DNA of 64,000 nucleotides from Undaria pinnatifida (taxonomy: Eukaryota; Sar; Phaeophyceae; Laminariales; Alariaceae). The translations under genes and the position numbers were made by a program. Within the stretch, counting starts at the first letter, position 1; every line of letters starts with the position of its first letter. Where the stretch lies: assembly GCA_012845835.1 (NCBI GenBank), contig JABAKD010000014.1, positions 2,286,501 to 2,350,500 of the forward strand, written 5' to 3'. This document shows positions 1 through 12,399 of this stretch, piece after piece. The notes beneath the pieces were generated by a model, which worked only from the letters and a program-made list of their open reading frames with translations, was not told the DNA's origin and ran no database searches.

Positions 1-975
1 CCTGCCTCCTCTTGTGGCCCTTGTTGTTGGTCTTGCTTCCCTGTCAGCTGGCATCTCTTGCCGCGCGACCGTCAACACCTCTACCATGACCTCATTGCTG
101 TGCTGGCGGAGCGCCATCCAATCGGCCTCGTTGACTGTTAGGGTCGCCCGACATGCCGGACACCGTAGATCGGCTTCCGTTCTGACTCGGAGTGCGGCGT
201 AGCACGGGAGGTCAGTCGATGGGAGCAGCTCTCTGAATATACCAAAGGAGAGGCCAATGCCTCATAGCATACACAGCAGTCTTCCGGCGGTTCCTCCCTA
301 ATCTGGTTTTCTGTAGGCGTCGGCGATGGTGTCCGTGGCGGAGACGGAGGAAGTTCGGGCGTCGGTATGGGTGCCGGACCCCTTCCCTCCGCCGTCCGTG
401 TAGGCGCCGTCCTGACCACTGTCTTCAATGGTGTTTCGAGCGAAAGGACCACACTCGGTGTCAAAATAGGTGTCGCTGTCGAGGGATGGCCAGTTGTGCG
501 CAGCTGCGGTGGCGGCAGTGAGGGTAACGGGCTTGGCGAAGGAAGAGGTAGCTGACGGCACTTGCGGTGTCGTCGAAGGGGTTGAGGCGGGCACCGATAT
601 CGCTAGGGAGGGCTGTATCGACGATTGAGACTCCCCCCTTGATGCAGGCTGTGGTGGGCGTGACTCGAAGATCGGTGCCTGTGCAGGCCCTGATGTCTGG
701 AGTGGTGTGTCTCCCATTAGCGGCGCACCTTCTAGGACGGGTGTGCTTGAACTCCCAAGTGGAAATCGTGGATCTCCCGTTAGCGGCGCACCTTCTATGA
801 CGGGTGTGCTCGAATCCCCTAGTGTAAGCAGTGCAGTTTGGGATGGTACCAATTCCGTTACAAGCGGGTGTGATGCACCAGGCGTGTCCGGAGGTTGTTT
901 CGGCAACGACTGTGCTGGTTGGGAATGTGTTGCGGACGACTCCATCCGTGCCATCGTTGGCTGGTGAGGCGACAC
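1..975 (-). pseudogene. Pro/Ser/Thr-rich frame followed by a frameshifted RING-finger remnant
   Basis: On the minus strand a 225-residue Pro/Ser/Thr-rich frame (975-298) is followed in another frame (464-138) by EDCCVCYEA and SCSHRL. A third frame, running to the window edge, carries LPCYAALRV and LRCPACRATL. Read across the shifts, these have the spacing of a C3HC4 RING: CxxC, CxH, then C and CPxC. RING domains bind zinc and usually act in ubiquitin transfer. At least two frame changes within about 300 bp point to a decayed gene or part of a degraded retroelement. An unseen intron is possible. The left end is cut by the window. Confidence 0.35.
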
Positions 976-999
976 TCCGCGAAATAGCCCAGTGAAAAG

Positions 1000-3800
1000 C
1001 TGCCTCCCCCTTCCCCCGTCCGATGGTCGCGCGCTGATGGTGGCAGCTTAACGGGTGCGCGCGCTCGTCCTGAAGGAGATGAGGCCCTCCGCAGGTGTAC
1101 TGTTCGTGGCCCGTCGCCCTTCACCTGCGGCCGTTCCCGGAGATGTGGACGATCCTAGTCACGGCGTTGCCCCGTCGGAACCTCTTTCCGGTGCGATACC
1201 ACTGTTGGGTTGGCAATCACCTCTTCCCGCCCATGCCCTACGTCTCTCTCTAGGGGACGGATTATCCTCTCGAGGTGTACTCTCTTGAACAGGGTCAACT
1301 TCCATCTGATCGATTCTTTCTTGACGTCGCCCCCCACATGTTTCTCTCTCGGCGGGGGTGGGGGGGGGGCGTTCTAGAGACCCGGGAACCCGCTGTCGCG
1401 CCCGGTGGTAGCGGGAGAGAAGACCCATACCCTATTCCTCCATGAGCTCCGCCACCGCCGAGCGTCGTCCGACACTCCTGCTGACCGCTAGGAGTTGTTT
1501 GGCCCCGCAAGGGTCCCATTCAGACAAGGCTTCCGCCGGCAAGACGAGCGTCTTGAGGCGTCGCTCTGGAGTGCCGAAAATTCGGTGCTGCGCCTAATGG
1601 CCGAAAGTGGGGAGACATTGCCTCACTCTGATTGCCACCGTCTGCGATGGTCGCGTGGTACCCCTCCTGACTGCGCGTAGGCGCGTAGGCGTAGACACCC
1701 CAGCCACCCCCCTCCGGAAGGAATTACTTATTGCGCATCGAGCATATTGATACCCGTGACTTGAGTCCTGAAAACCCGGTGTCGCGCCCGGTGGTATGGG
1801 GAGAGGATTGCTTGCTCTCCTACTAGTCCTCGTAGATGTTCCCGCCCCTAAAAGACCCCCCCGAACAAAGCTGTTCGCTCCACGACGTGCATCCTGGGAA
1901 CAGAAACTCGAGTCACGAAACCTTAGTCCCGTGTCCGATGGCATACTATGGACACCGTCGCTGGAAGGGAAAGCGTGATGACCCTGCTGGGTCCTCTCAG
2001 GTGTGGACCCGCATAAAATCCTTGGCTGGGCAGAGCTTCCGGCTGCACAACGGGCATTTTGAGGTGCGGGAACTGCTTCATTCATTAACAGAGGGGAGTG
2101 GAAAGGTCCATCGCTCGTCCTCCCGTTCTTCGTGGGTGATACCTCGCCTCCTCAACCTCTCCTGACACAAGAAGAGATCCAACCCCTCCTCCTACCCAAA
2201 CCAACGCGTCCAGTGACACAAGTATGACGGCGACGCCGTGTCCTACGTTGCGAACTATGGATGTGCACACCTTCAACCTCCATTGGCAAAAGGGCTCCGT
2301 CTCCGTGCAGTCCCTCTCCCAGCACGTTGACAAGTGCGAGGAAGGCAATGTCACCCACCAAGCCCATTTACCACTTGGGGGCCTGATACCAACTGCGCAC
2401 CGGCCACCCTCGCCAATGCTTTGTTGCTCCACGCTCGGGCATTATCTATATTCTCGGAAAGGGTAGGCACATTCTCGGATGGGCGTGGGCTACGGCTTTG
2501 GACGGCTGGATTGTCTGCGAGGCACCAAGGCCCTCTGGCTCCGTGTGTTTTCGGTAAAAGTGAACCGAAGCCGCTGGTGCGAGCGCACCGGTGTTCCTGC
2601 GGGAGGGGAGATGGACCGCTGCCGGCGCCCTAAGATTCCCGGTAGGAGCGAAGCCGGAGTGATTATGGTATTCCCTCCACAGGGCGATGGCGAGCGGTGC
2701 CTCGGCCGCGTTATCGGTCGTGGCGAGGGCCGATCACATAATGCTGCCCTATCCCTCCGAGTCCCAATGATACGGGGCGATGAGGGAGAGTTCCCACCCG
2801 TCTTGGTAGCGACCGACGTGACGTTAATTGCTCGGGCACGCTTGATGCGACACCTGGGCCTTGTGTCGCTGCATTCATACTCTCGCGTTCCACACCGGCG
2901 GGACCTGCGATGGACGCCTTCCTACTGTCGCGGACGCCCGATCCCTCTCTTGCTGCGCTCCACTTGACGCTTGATGCTGCAACCCCCCTATCGTCCTCGC
3001 GTGCATCTATGCCGGGGTAGTCGTCCACCTCCCACGCCCCACCGGCCGTGGCATCATCGCTCGGTCCACTGCAGCTGGCGATGGAGAACGGCGTCTCTGC
3101 CGTAACGGCAGTCGAGGCGAGGGTCGATCGCCTGATGCTGCCCTATTTTGCGGAGCTCCGTTGGTGTGGGGAGACGGGGGAACGTTCCTATCACTCGTCG
3201 CCATCGGTCGGCGCGACGAGGGCTGCTGAACCCCTTCTGGTGTAACACCTGGTACTCTTGTCTCTGTGTTAGCCCTTGCCGGGAGAGTCGTCCGTCTCGC
3301 GCGCTCCAACGCTAGCCGTCCCTCCGTTATACATCTCCCGTCTTCCCTAGGCGTCTGGTTCCCCTCCTGTTGAGCCCCACTCGGCGTTTGATACCGGAGG
3401 ACCCCTCTAGCAAGGGCCAACCCCCCTGTCCGGGCTCGTGTCCATGCCGGGGCCGTCGTCTGCTGTACGTCCCTTACCGGCAGTGGCACTATCGCCGGTA
3501 ATGCACTTGTCGACGCACCCGCTGTAAAATCTGTGGCCCCTGCTATGGTTCTTCTTCCTTGCTGCCCGAGACAACCGGTTTGCGACTGCTCCCCGTTTGC
3601 TGTCTGTTGTTGTAACCCACCCGGTTCGGGGACTGTTCCCATGACCCTAGACTGCATCCATGCCGGGAGGGTCCGCCCCCGTCCTCCCCCAGCTGGCAAT
3701 GGGCATAGTGATTGGAATGTTGCCGTAACTGCTGGTCGTGCTGCAGTTTCTATGGTGCGGGTAACCGATCTCATGTTGGGTCCGGGCATCCGTCGGCGTC
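1000..3800 (-). other. degenerate GC-rich coding-like tract, internally repeated
   Basis: The minus strand has successive Pro/Arg/Thr-rich open frames, the longest 3789-3007 (260 codons), none matching a family I know. Internal repeats show decay: a block near 3040-3200 recurs near 2655-2810, and CTGTCGCGCCCGGTGGTA-like sequence at 1391 recurs near 1780. A short CPLCSRKLCPAKDFMRVH reading near 2010-2060 looks like a zinc knuckle but is bounded by stops. It may be a degraded retroelement continuous with the RING remnant. Confidence 0.25.
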
Positions 3801-3839
3801 GCCATAGGGGGGAAATGGCCCTATATCCCGCCTGGCCTG

Positions 3840-5300
3840 TGTGATCGTCCTGCTAGCCACGAAGGTAAGGTACTCCATCCCTCTTGCCCTGCTGACAGTA
3901 GTTCCCCCGACGGACCCCATACGTTGGGCGGTAACGCATCGTCTTCCTCCTGCTCTTGAAGGCCTATTCCCCTTTGAGCTCCCGTAGCCGTGCTTGCAGA
4001 CACTCTAACATTCTCTGGACGCATAGATGCAGGTGTGCCTTCCCCCTCCCCTCAAATAGTGTGTTCTTGGTGGTTGCCCTCTCCTGGCATTATGGGCACC
4101 CCCGCGTCTGCGAGGGTGCCCACACTTTCGCAACCCTAAACCACCCTCCCTACGGTGAGGGTTAAACAACACCCTTATGCTTTTCCGTGACAATGGTGGG
4201 TGTAGCTTCGAGTCCCTGTTATTCTTCGGATTTTGATGTATGGAGAGGTTGACAAAACAAAACTTGGCAAGACATTATTTCCGAATTGGCGTCATATTTA
4301 AGTTCCAAAACAAACAATATTTACGGTAAAAAAAATCCCCATGGTACTGCGGTAGGTATCACAGTAGTGCCTCTATTCGTTGAATTTTCGGTTGATACAC
4401 GTACATAGATGGATATTGACGTGGCAAGCGGACGCATGACTATAACCAGGAGTATGTAGTAGTGAATACGATTACTGCCCCCCAAAACGCCACACAGCAG
4501 CATTGCGAGTGGCTGCGTCCCCGGGGCTTCGAGGGTGGTTTTATACAAGTTCGGGCAAACCGACATGCTTTGTACTCTCGTGCAAGTAATACAGGTACGT
4601 ACGAGTAAGACCACACACAGCAATGCTCTATTACACCCAACATGCGTCTGTCTGTGACATATTTTATGGCATGCGGGGGGGGGGGGTGTACCAAAAAACA
4701 GGGAAAAATACATTTTCGACACAAAGAACAAGGGGAAAAATAATCGTTCCTCCTGTTGTTAAGGTACGCCACGCGAAAAGGTCGTAGTAAGTAGACAGTG
4801 TTCTCGGAAGAAACCAGTGAGTGGCATGCATTCGTCCCGGTATCGCATCGTTTAAAACTTTGGTGCTTTTTTTCCCCAAGAAGACTCTTTGGAGAAATAT
4901 AGGCGGTGTGCTTTGTTGTTGCTGTGGTCCCTGACTCCGTTGCTGTGGTCGTTTGCCGGTCAAGTGCAAGCGGTCGTGTTGGTACGAAACTGACAAAATA
5001 AGTTTGCATTGTTTCGTGCTTGACGTGCTCCTGGCTGCTGATTGCTGATTGATAATATTCTATACAAGTAGTGAGTTTTTTGTCTTTTTTTGGCACATTT
5101 CTACTTTCCAGCTTCTGGACATACAAGCCGTGATCACAGGTGTCGTCCCCTCCCCCCCCCCCCGGTTATAGCCTTCAATTTGTTTTGCGCATAGATAGGG
5201 TTCAGCACCCACTGATCGTCGACTTTTCATCGAGAGTGTTGCTAGCTCACGCTCTCGCGCTTCCCGCAAGTCAATTAGTGCACAAGAAAAAGTCCCACGA
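3840..5300. other. no gene recognised
   Basis: This holds mixed-composition DNA with open frames up to 228 codons that resemble nothing known and have no splice support. A short perfect hairpin (arms TGGGCACCC) lies at 4093-4121. There are G and C runs at 4674-4686 and 5151-5164. Confidence 0.3.
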
Positions 5301-5311
5301 AAAATTATACG

Positions 5312-5395
5312 AGTACGCACTCGGGTGGATTCGAACTCACCAAATTGACCTATACCAGGCTCGAGGATAACCTGATACGCCACAGGGGCAGTGAG
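5312..5395 (-). repeat. tRNA-like SINE head
   Basis: The minus strand has a box A-like TGGCGTATCAGGTTATC and, about 40 bp on, a box B-like GAGTTCGAATCCACC. These are the spacing and motifs of an internal RNA polymerase III promoter. No complete acceptor or T stem can be folded, so a SINE head or tRNA relic is more likely than a working tRNA. Confidence 0.4.
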
Positions 5396-5404
5396 TGATA
5401 TAGA

Positions 5405-5570
5405 GCCGGTCGCCCCGGTGGTCTAGTGGGGTTACACTGCGATTTTAATGCTAGCGTTCGTTGGTCCTTGAGTTAAATAACCACCGCGTTGTGAGCTTGC
5501 AAAGACGAGTATTGACCTGAAATTCGTCGAACTCACGGCTGACATCCTTGATTTTTTTTTATAAAATGAG
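5405..5570 (+). repeat. tRNA-derived SINE, near full length
   Basis: A head GTCGCCCCGGTGGTCTAGTG (box A-like) and GGTCCTTGAGTT (weak box B) is followed by a body with GAGCTTGCAAAGACGAGTAT, then AATTCGTCGAACTCACGGC, ending in a T run at 5552. The body recurs at 40865-40925, 43250-43325, 47925-47990 and 48440-48520 in Aquarius introns, and in variant form at 10680-10760 and 11290-11370. The head recurs at 18950-19036. Confidence 0.55.
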
Positions 5571-6019
5571 AAAAAAAGGATCAACTAACTGCTGAAATCG
5601 CCTAGAAGCGTGGGTAGGTACAAATCGATGCGAATCGACGAGGAGGGAAGAAAATGCTGACTTCTTCTCGCGATAAAAATTAGGGCATGTACCGTAGTGG
5701 GGAGGGGGGGGAGAGCCCGCTATATGAGCCCGGATCCGAGCTATACTACTGGGAGTGCGCGAGTAGTGCGAACATCATCACAATAAATAGGATGTGGAGA
5801 AGAAAATGGTGAAGTGTATTACTGCTGCTGTCATAATACGATACCCAAGCAAGTTGCACCGATCGGCTCGATCTGGACCGACTGCTGTATATATTATGCA
5901 ATTGGCCCATGTACAACTTCTTCTCTTTTCACAGGCAAGTGTGAGATGATAGTCATTGAACTTGCTGAACTTCTTACTGAGTGGTGGTTCCTCTATCCAC
6001 AAACCCCGGCCGAGCCGAT

Positions 6020-7150
6020 CGCTCGAAGGTTGGGTTACACTGTGCGGGGTGGTATCGAGGCAGCGGATCAAAAGAAATGTCCGCGTACCGCGGGGTTGGG
6101 ATTTATGAATAAAAATTCACCAGTAGCGCGACTTGCCCCATTGTTTTCTAGTTGGAAATACCTTGAAGGATTTCTGAACCGGGGTTGGGCCCTGTTCTGT
6201 GGTGATGGCGTTGTATACGAACCTCAGCTAGCTAAGGCCTCCACAGCGTGCGGTGTGGTGTCGACCTGGGAGAAGTCGGTATTCGTCCCCGGTTTGTTGG
6301 AGTTGATGGGGTATGGGAGGGTTTCTGGAACGGCGGTGGAGCCCTATCCTAATCGGGTGCGTCGGAACGCCCCCCTCCCGTTTGCTGGTCTATCTCCTCC
6401 CCGGACGTCCCTGGCTCTACGAGCTGCACAGCCACTCAACGATAAGCCAATGTGAGTACTAGATTACTGTCGAACCATCGTGCGGAGCTGTGTCGACCCG
6501 CGGGAGAAATCGGTTACCGTCCCCGGTTTGTCAGGATTTCTGAAACGGGCACAGGACTCTATATCCTCCCATGGTGGCGTTGCCCTTATTATATGTCCGA
6601 GCCCCAGCCAGTCAGCGGTAAGCGAATATGCTTGGGGTTCCGCGTCGTGCGGAGTGGTGTCGACACGGGAGGTCATTGCTATTGTTCCCGCGTTTTTGGA
6701 GCTGTAGAGATTCGGGGGATTCATGAACCGGGGATGGGACCCTATCTTTCCCGTGTGCGACGAAAATGCCTCCATTGATGGGCCTCTATCCGCCTAGGAG
6801 GGCGCTGTGGAGCTCGAACCAATCAGCGATTAGCCAACAGGATTGGGGTTTTCTCACCGTGCAGGGTGGTAAAGCTCCGTTTGCTTCCCCGGTTGATCTA
6901 AGTTTTAGAGATAGATGTGGAACGACCTCTGGACCGGGGATGGGACCCTATATCCTCCCGAGGTGGAACTGGCTCAGCATACGAACCATGGCCAATCAGA
7001 AAATTTACCGGTGGGGTTAGGATTTCCACACCGTGCGGGGAGGTATCAACCCGGATGACATCCGGGTTTGTCCCCGGGTTGTCGGAGTTGTAGATGTGTG
7101 GATGGCTGCCGATCCCGGCATGTGACCGTATCGTTCCCGGGTGATGCCTA
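6020..7150 (+). repeat. degenerate tandem satellite, about 170-215 bp units
   Basis: About six diverged units share a core of CACCGTGCGGGGTGGTATCGA, TCGTCCCCGGTTTGTCGGAG, ACCGGGGATGGGACCCTAT and CCAATCAGCGATTAGCCAA. Units begin near 6025, 6245, 6478, 6640, 6850 and 7020. One isolated related unit lies in AQR intron 5 (36062-36260). Open frames through the array are interrupted and resemble no family. Confidence 0.65.
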
Positions 7151-7214
7151 TAAAGAATCATTCGGGTTTAAGGAGTACTGAAACCCTGTTTATTTTTTAA
7201 TATGATAATAGGGG

Positions 7215-7622
7215 GGTTAACAGAGTTTTCTGAAAAATGGGAACGGAGCCTAAAATGAGAACGGACGGTTTTTTTTAGAAAGCAAACCAATTGTGTAAAA
7301 TTAAAAAAAAAAAAAAAATGACAGTCCTGTGGGGCTGTACAGCAGCCTTCGAATGAGCTGTCGCTCAGGCTGGAAGTCCTCGGCATCGCCTCGGTAGCCA
7401 GCATCTAGAGAAATCACCATAGAGCCAGCGTATATCGATTTTTGCGCCCACCCGGAGGCATGAGATGGAGCATGACCGTTCTGACGAGCTCCTCTCACAG
7501 GGCTGGCCAAGGGGTTTCGCAGGATCATTTCGGTTCTCTGATACACCACATGGTTCTTCTGGAGATAACGCTTGGTTCTCATTTTAGGCTCCGTTCCCAT
7601 TTTTCTGAAAACTCTGTTGGTT
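7215..7622. mobile_element. MITE-like element with 44-bp terminal inverted repeats
   Basis: The sequence from AACAGAGTTTTCTGAAAAAT at 7217 recurs as its reverse complement at 7577-7621 with one mismatch over about 44 bp. About 310 bp lie between the arms, with no coding capacity. The right arm is followed by a tandem GGTTGTAGAGTAA repeat. The superfamily is not clear. Confidence 0.6.
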
Positions 7623-7660
7623 GTAGAGTAAGCAATATAGGGTGGTTGTAGAGTAAATCG

Positions 7661-9535
7661 AGAGTGTATAACGCCTTCCAGGTCCGATAGGAACAATGCC
7701 TGCGATGTAATTGGAAACCTTTGTTTATTACACTATGTAAGTATGCCCACCACGAATTTCTGAGAAAATTCTTGGCGGAAATTTCCGGCAACATTCTTTC
7801 ATAACTGCTGTGACAGCAGAAATCAATGCGCCTTCTTCGTAGATCGGGGTGTTGTGTCCTAAAAACTGGGGGACAGACGGCATTCGTCTTGTGTGTGAGC
7901 AGTCCTCGAGATGCATTTTGGAGTAGTGCCACCGTGTGCGCACGCACGTGCGCGCACCCTCACAGAACTTCACCCGTGCTGCTGTCCGGCAGCCTTTCAC
8001 ACGTGGTTGCCATCTGCCGCTAGGACGCGGCTACGCACGATTGTAACACGGAAAACGCGAGACACATACATGATGATGAGTAAAACAAGGGCGGGCGTGT
8101 GGCGACACACACAACCAAAGACAAGAGCACGGATGTGTATGGCGACAAACGCGAAGAAGACACAGCAGCTGCAGCTAGCTGCTGTGGTAGTAGTAGCCCA
8201 CCACAGCACAGCCGAGAGAGGGCCCTCCCGGCCTAGCTATGGTGGCGCAGCCGCATCTACCTCGTGTCCGTGCCCTACAGGGCTGGGTGGTGATTGATGT
8301 AGAGCGTTCGGAGGGGGAGGTGATATCGTTGTGTGGGGCGGGTGGGGTGTGGGGGGCAATCAATGAAAACTGGCTTGCTGCTTGCAGGATACAGGATCAA
8401 CTTCAACCAAAAAGCCCCCCTCGCAAGATTTATAACCCCCTGTCTTGCGGTTTGGGATCGTTCGAGTTTAATGAGTGTATAGCGCCTTCCAGGTCCGATA
8501 GGAACAATGCCTGCAATGTAACTGGAAAACTTTTTTTTCCATCACTATATAAGTATGCCCACCACGAATTTCTGGGAAAATTCTTGGCGGAAATTTCCGG
8601 CAACATTCTTGCATAACTGCTGTGACAGCAGAAATCAATGCGCCTTCTTCGTAGATCGGGATGCTGTGTCCTAAAACTGGGGGACAGACGGCATGCATCT
8701 TGTGTGGGCAATCCTCGAGATGCATTGGGCATTGGAGTAGTGTCACCGTGTGCGCACGCACGTGCGCGGCCCCTCACAGAACTTCACCCGTGCTGCTGTC
8801 CGGCAGCCTTTCACACGTGGTTGCCATCTGCCGCTAGGACGCGGCGGCGCACGATTGTCACGGAAAACGCGAGACACATTCGTACATGATGATGAGTAAA
8901 ACAAGGGCGGGCGTGTGGCGACACACACAACCGAAGACAAGAGCACGGATGTGTATGTCGACAAACGCGAAGACACAGCAGCAGCAGCTGTAGTAGTAGT
9001 AGCCCACCAGACTGATTGTACGATAGCCCCCCCCAAAACCAGCGATATTCTTTTTTTTTCTTTAACGAACGTTTCATGGCTGTGATCGACACGAGGAAGG
9101 GTTCTGTTGAAAAAAAAGTCTCTACATATTTTCTTATTGGCAAAGGACTATCGAACGATGGCGTCGGGGTGCCAAGGGGCACCGTATTTCAGTAGGTACG
9201 GCCGGGAGCTGGTTTTAAACCGGCGATTTCGTTAAAGAAAAACTGGGGGGGCTACCGTAGAACGACTCACCACAGCACAGCCGAGAGAGGGCCCTCCCGG
9301 CCTGGCTATGGTGGCGCAGCCTCATCTACCTCGTGTCCGTGCTCTACAGGGCTGGGTGGTGATTGATGGAGAGCGTTTGGAGGGGGAGGTGATATCGTTG
9401 TGTGGGGCCGGTGGGGTGGGTGAGGCAATCAATGAAAACTGGCTTGCTGCTTGCAGGATTAAGGATCAACTTCAACCAAGGAGCCCCCCTCGCAGGATTT
9501 ATAACCCCCTGCTGTAATGCGGTTTGGGATCGTTC
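7661..9535 (+). repeat. direct duplication of about 0.8 kb, second copy split by a MITE
   Basis: The block 7661-8465 recurs at 8473-9535 in the same order: GCCTTCCAGGTCCGATAGGA, then CTGTGACAGCAGAAATCAATG, then GCCGAGAGAGGGCCCTCCC, then GGCTTGCTGCTTGCAGGAT. The second copy is broken by an insertion at 9010-9267. Open frames in both copies are short and unlike known proteins. Confidence 0.8.
9010..9267 (+). mobile_element. MITE, TAGCCCCCC-ended family, with CACCA target duplication
   Basis: This 258-bp element interrupts the duplicated block, whose other copy (8200-8215) is the empty site. CACCA flanks both ends (9005-9009 and 9268-9272). Its ends, ACTGATTGTACGATAGCCCC and the complement of GGGGCTACCGTAGAACGACT, are imperfect inverted repeats. 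The interior carries AACGTTTCATGGCTG and ACCGGCGATTTCGTTAAAG, as in the other copies. Confidence 0.75.
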
Positions 9536-9539
9536 GGGT

Positions 9540-10300
9540 TTAATTTTAATTTGTGTATGAATCATCCTGGCCAATGAGCGATCAGACAAAAATGACATGT
9601 TTTTAGTTTCGTCTATAAAAACTCGAGTCTGGAATTAATTCTCAGCTCTCAAAATCGTAAGCGCTGTAGTCGCGTACAGTATGTACGAGAAGTGAGCGAT
9701 CTACACAGCTAGCAACAAGCAGCAGCATTGCAATAGCATTCGAGGGGTTGAATGACGAAGGCAGCCATACCACCGTGTTTCGCGCCTGCAACAACGTTAT
9801 CACGTCTCTCCACGATCAGGCAACACACAGGCAGTCGATCTGGGAGGCTCGGATCAAGATGATACTATGATGTCATGCATTAAGTATTGCAGAAGTTGGC
9901 TCAGTGCGCCTCTCAGTGGCTACGAAGAGAACATGCAGCGAACATGGTCAGTCCTCTTACTGGCCCCGGATGCTTGATTGAGTTAAAATATCATAAGAAA
10001 CGCGCTCGACACGTTTCGTCGCCAGACTGAAGGGTCAGTCGGCGTGTGCTCGGATTTATTCGATCGAAATCTGATGAATGAATGAAGTTCGGGATCGGAT
10101 TCACTTAAAAAACGGTAGCTATTAATAGTAGTACATTGCTATGGTTGTTACTCTACATAACATATCGAACTCTTGGCATTACCTTACATACTGTACGCGC
10201 AGACTATGACAGTTTATCGGTGACTTTTTTTACTCCACCAATGTATTGAATAGAATAATTCGAAGTGCTGCCCTGCCCTATCCGAAGCATGGGTGCCAGT
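9540..10300. other. no gene recognised
   Basis: This is unique-looking AT-balanced DNA without a long open frame, a repeat related to the rest of the window, or a recognisable domain. Confidence 0.3.
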
Positions 10301-10317
10301 GAATGCCATTTCGTTCT

Positions 10318-10556
10318 ACAGTAGTAGCCCCAACTTTTCTTTAGCGAGATCGCCGGTTTTGACACCCAGTTCCCGGCCGTATCTCCTGAAATATGTTGAC
10401 CCTTGCCACCACCCCGAGGCTATCGTTCAATTAGTCCTTCGCACACAAGAAAAGAAGGTCAACGTAGTTTTTTCATAGCATCCTTCCTCGTGTCGAGCAG
10501 CCATGAACCGTTCTTTAAAGAAGATCGCTGGCTTGGGGGGGAGTTATCGTAGAACC
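10318..10556 (-). mobile_element. MITE, TAGCCCCCC-ended family, reverse copy
   Basis: This is the reverse-complement copy of the element at 9010, running from AGTAGCCCCAACTTTTC to GGGGGGGAGTTATCGTAG, with the shared interior ATGAACCGTTCTTTAAAGAAG. Confidence 0.7.
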
Positions 10557-10670
10557 AGCCCAATAATAGTACTGATAGCACGGTGAAGGCGCACTGGCGT
10601 TTTTTTGCCTTACTACTGAGGGTGGTGCCTTCAGGAGTTCCAGTTATTATAAAAATGAAAATACACTCCA

Positions 10671-11620
10671 GCTGTGAGATCGAAGATTTTGTCGAAACTC
10701 GTCTTTGCAAGCTGTGTGTGATACTCCGATCGCGCGTATTACGGGTTGTGTATCCTCATTAAGGATGTAGGTCGGCGACTCCCCTTGCAACTACAACAGT
10801 GTAGCTATCAGGGCCAACAGGGTGCTGTTAGTAAGTATTGCGCGGATACTATAAAACCCGTTTTTGAGGGGGATAAAATCTGACTGCTGTGGCAAGAAAT
10901 GCATCAGTTTATCAAGTGAATCCTGTAAGTCGAATAACCGGTGAGGGGAGGGCGGAGTTGTTAAGGACGTCGGGGGGGAGGGGGTCATGTCGCATAGATG
11001 TAGGGGTTTGCTATACGCGTGGTGCTAGGTCTAGGCGATGGTGCGGGTGGTGGGGAAGGAGGGGGCGTTGGGGGGGGGGGGGGGGGGGTTAAATGCAGCA
11101 GCGGCATGGCTGGATATAGAAAGATAATGAGGTGATATCAAGTGCGTGGAAGTGTTTATTACTCCGGCAGATTTCGATGTTAGGTGGGGCGTTTGAGCAA
11201 GGGGGAGCGGGAAAAAAAAAAAGGCTGGGGGGGGGGGGGGGGGGGGGGGGGAGGGTTTTCAAGAGGTTTAGGTCACATATAATATAAATACTTCAGCCGT
11301 GAAACCGAAGATTAGGTCGAAACTAATCTTTGCAAGCTTGTGTGTTATACTCCGATCGCGCGTATTACGCATATATATATGTAGGGGCTTGCTGTACGCG
11401 TAGTGCTAGGTCTAGACGATCGTGCGGGTGGTGGGGAAGGAGGGGGCGTTGGGGGGGGGGAGGGCGGGGGGGGTGAATGAAAGCTACGTCATGGATGGCT
11501 AGAAATATAATGACGTGATATCAATTGCGTATCAGTGTTTATTACTCTGGCCGATTACGATTGTAGGTGGGGCGTTTGAGCAAAAAGGTGGGGAGAAAAA
11601 ATATGATTATTTATATTATA
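10671..11620 (+). repeat. tandem duplication with long G runs
   Basis: A block with TTTGCAAGCTGTGTGTGATA, CTCCGATCGCGCGTATTACG, GTGCTAGGTCTAGGCGATGG, a G run and GTGTTTATTACTCCGGCAGA recurs from about 11290 to 11600. The TTTGCAAGC portion is related to the SINE body. G runs reach about 25 nt at 11227-11251. Confidence 0.65.
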
Positions 11621-11771
11621 CCTTCATGGTTCAAAAATTGATTTTGAGCAAAACCGAAAGCTTAATTAATCCGATTAACAAACCCGTCGGCCCAGGGATA
11701 TATGTACCATACGACGAGAAGTATTTTTTTTCAAGACAAGAGCAACGATACTTTCCGACGATTGCAGGATA

Positions 11772-11855
11772 ACGCCTTTGTACGACTGGAAACCCTTTTG
11801 GCGATAGATATACTTGAAGTTAGTATAGGGAGGGATTTGGGGGCTCTAAAGCCTC
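11772..11855 (+). mobile_element. short MITE, TTAAC-CCCTTTA family
   Basis: A forward copy with AACGCCTTTGTACGACTGGA, TTAGTATAGGGAGGGATTTG and GGGGGCTCTAAAG. Confidence 0.55.
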
Positions 11856-12059
11856 GTCGTCGTTCAGAAAATGTTCTTCTTTTTGCCCTTTTTTACAAGG
11901 AAGGGCTACCTCTGTTGTACCACGCGTCCGGCATGTGCGGGTAAAGGTAAGGAGTCATCCCACGGTACAGGTACAGGTTGCGCTTGTAGGGGAGGGGCAC
12001 ACTGTAGTGGTACTCCGAGTGGGGGAGGCGTGTTTGGTCGGTGTTGGGAAGCTTTTTTT

Positions 12060-12380
12060 TTTTTTTTTTTATCCTCCGGCGGATGGGGAAAAATAAAGCT
12101 TTAGCTCACCACACTTCCGCGTATTTTCATACGCGTCGTGTGTCGACTCAGTTGCTTTCGCAGCCCAACGCTAGCTGGCGCACCTTTCGAGTCCCATTGT
12201 AGGTATAGCGTAAGCTGTCCCTATCATTGGTCCTCGTTACAACCCCGGCAGCGCAAGCTGCCGTTGTATACGGGTGCGTGTGTATGTCGACCCGGCCTGG
12301 GAAGCGTGCCCCTCATGGGTTCCGGTGCCCTTGTGTGGTCTCTCCTCATGGCTCGCGGATAGACTCGAAAGCTTATACAT
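12060..12380 (+). repeat. dispersed repeat with tRNA-like segment
   Basis: The shared core CTCCGGCGGATGGGG, AATAAAGCTTTAGCTCACC and TATTTTCATACGCGTCGTGTG is followed by a stretch with box A- and box B-like sequence (ACTCAGTTGC and TTTCGAGTCCC). Related copies lie at 51225-51370 (reverse), 59795-60120 (forward) and 60720-60815 (reverse). It may be a second tRNA-derived SINE family. Confidence 0.5.
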
Positions 12381-12399
12381 TATTTTCTCTACATTGAAC

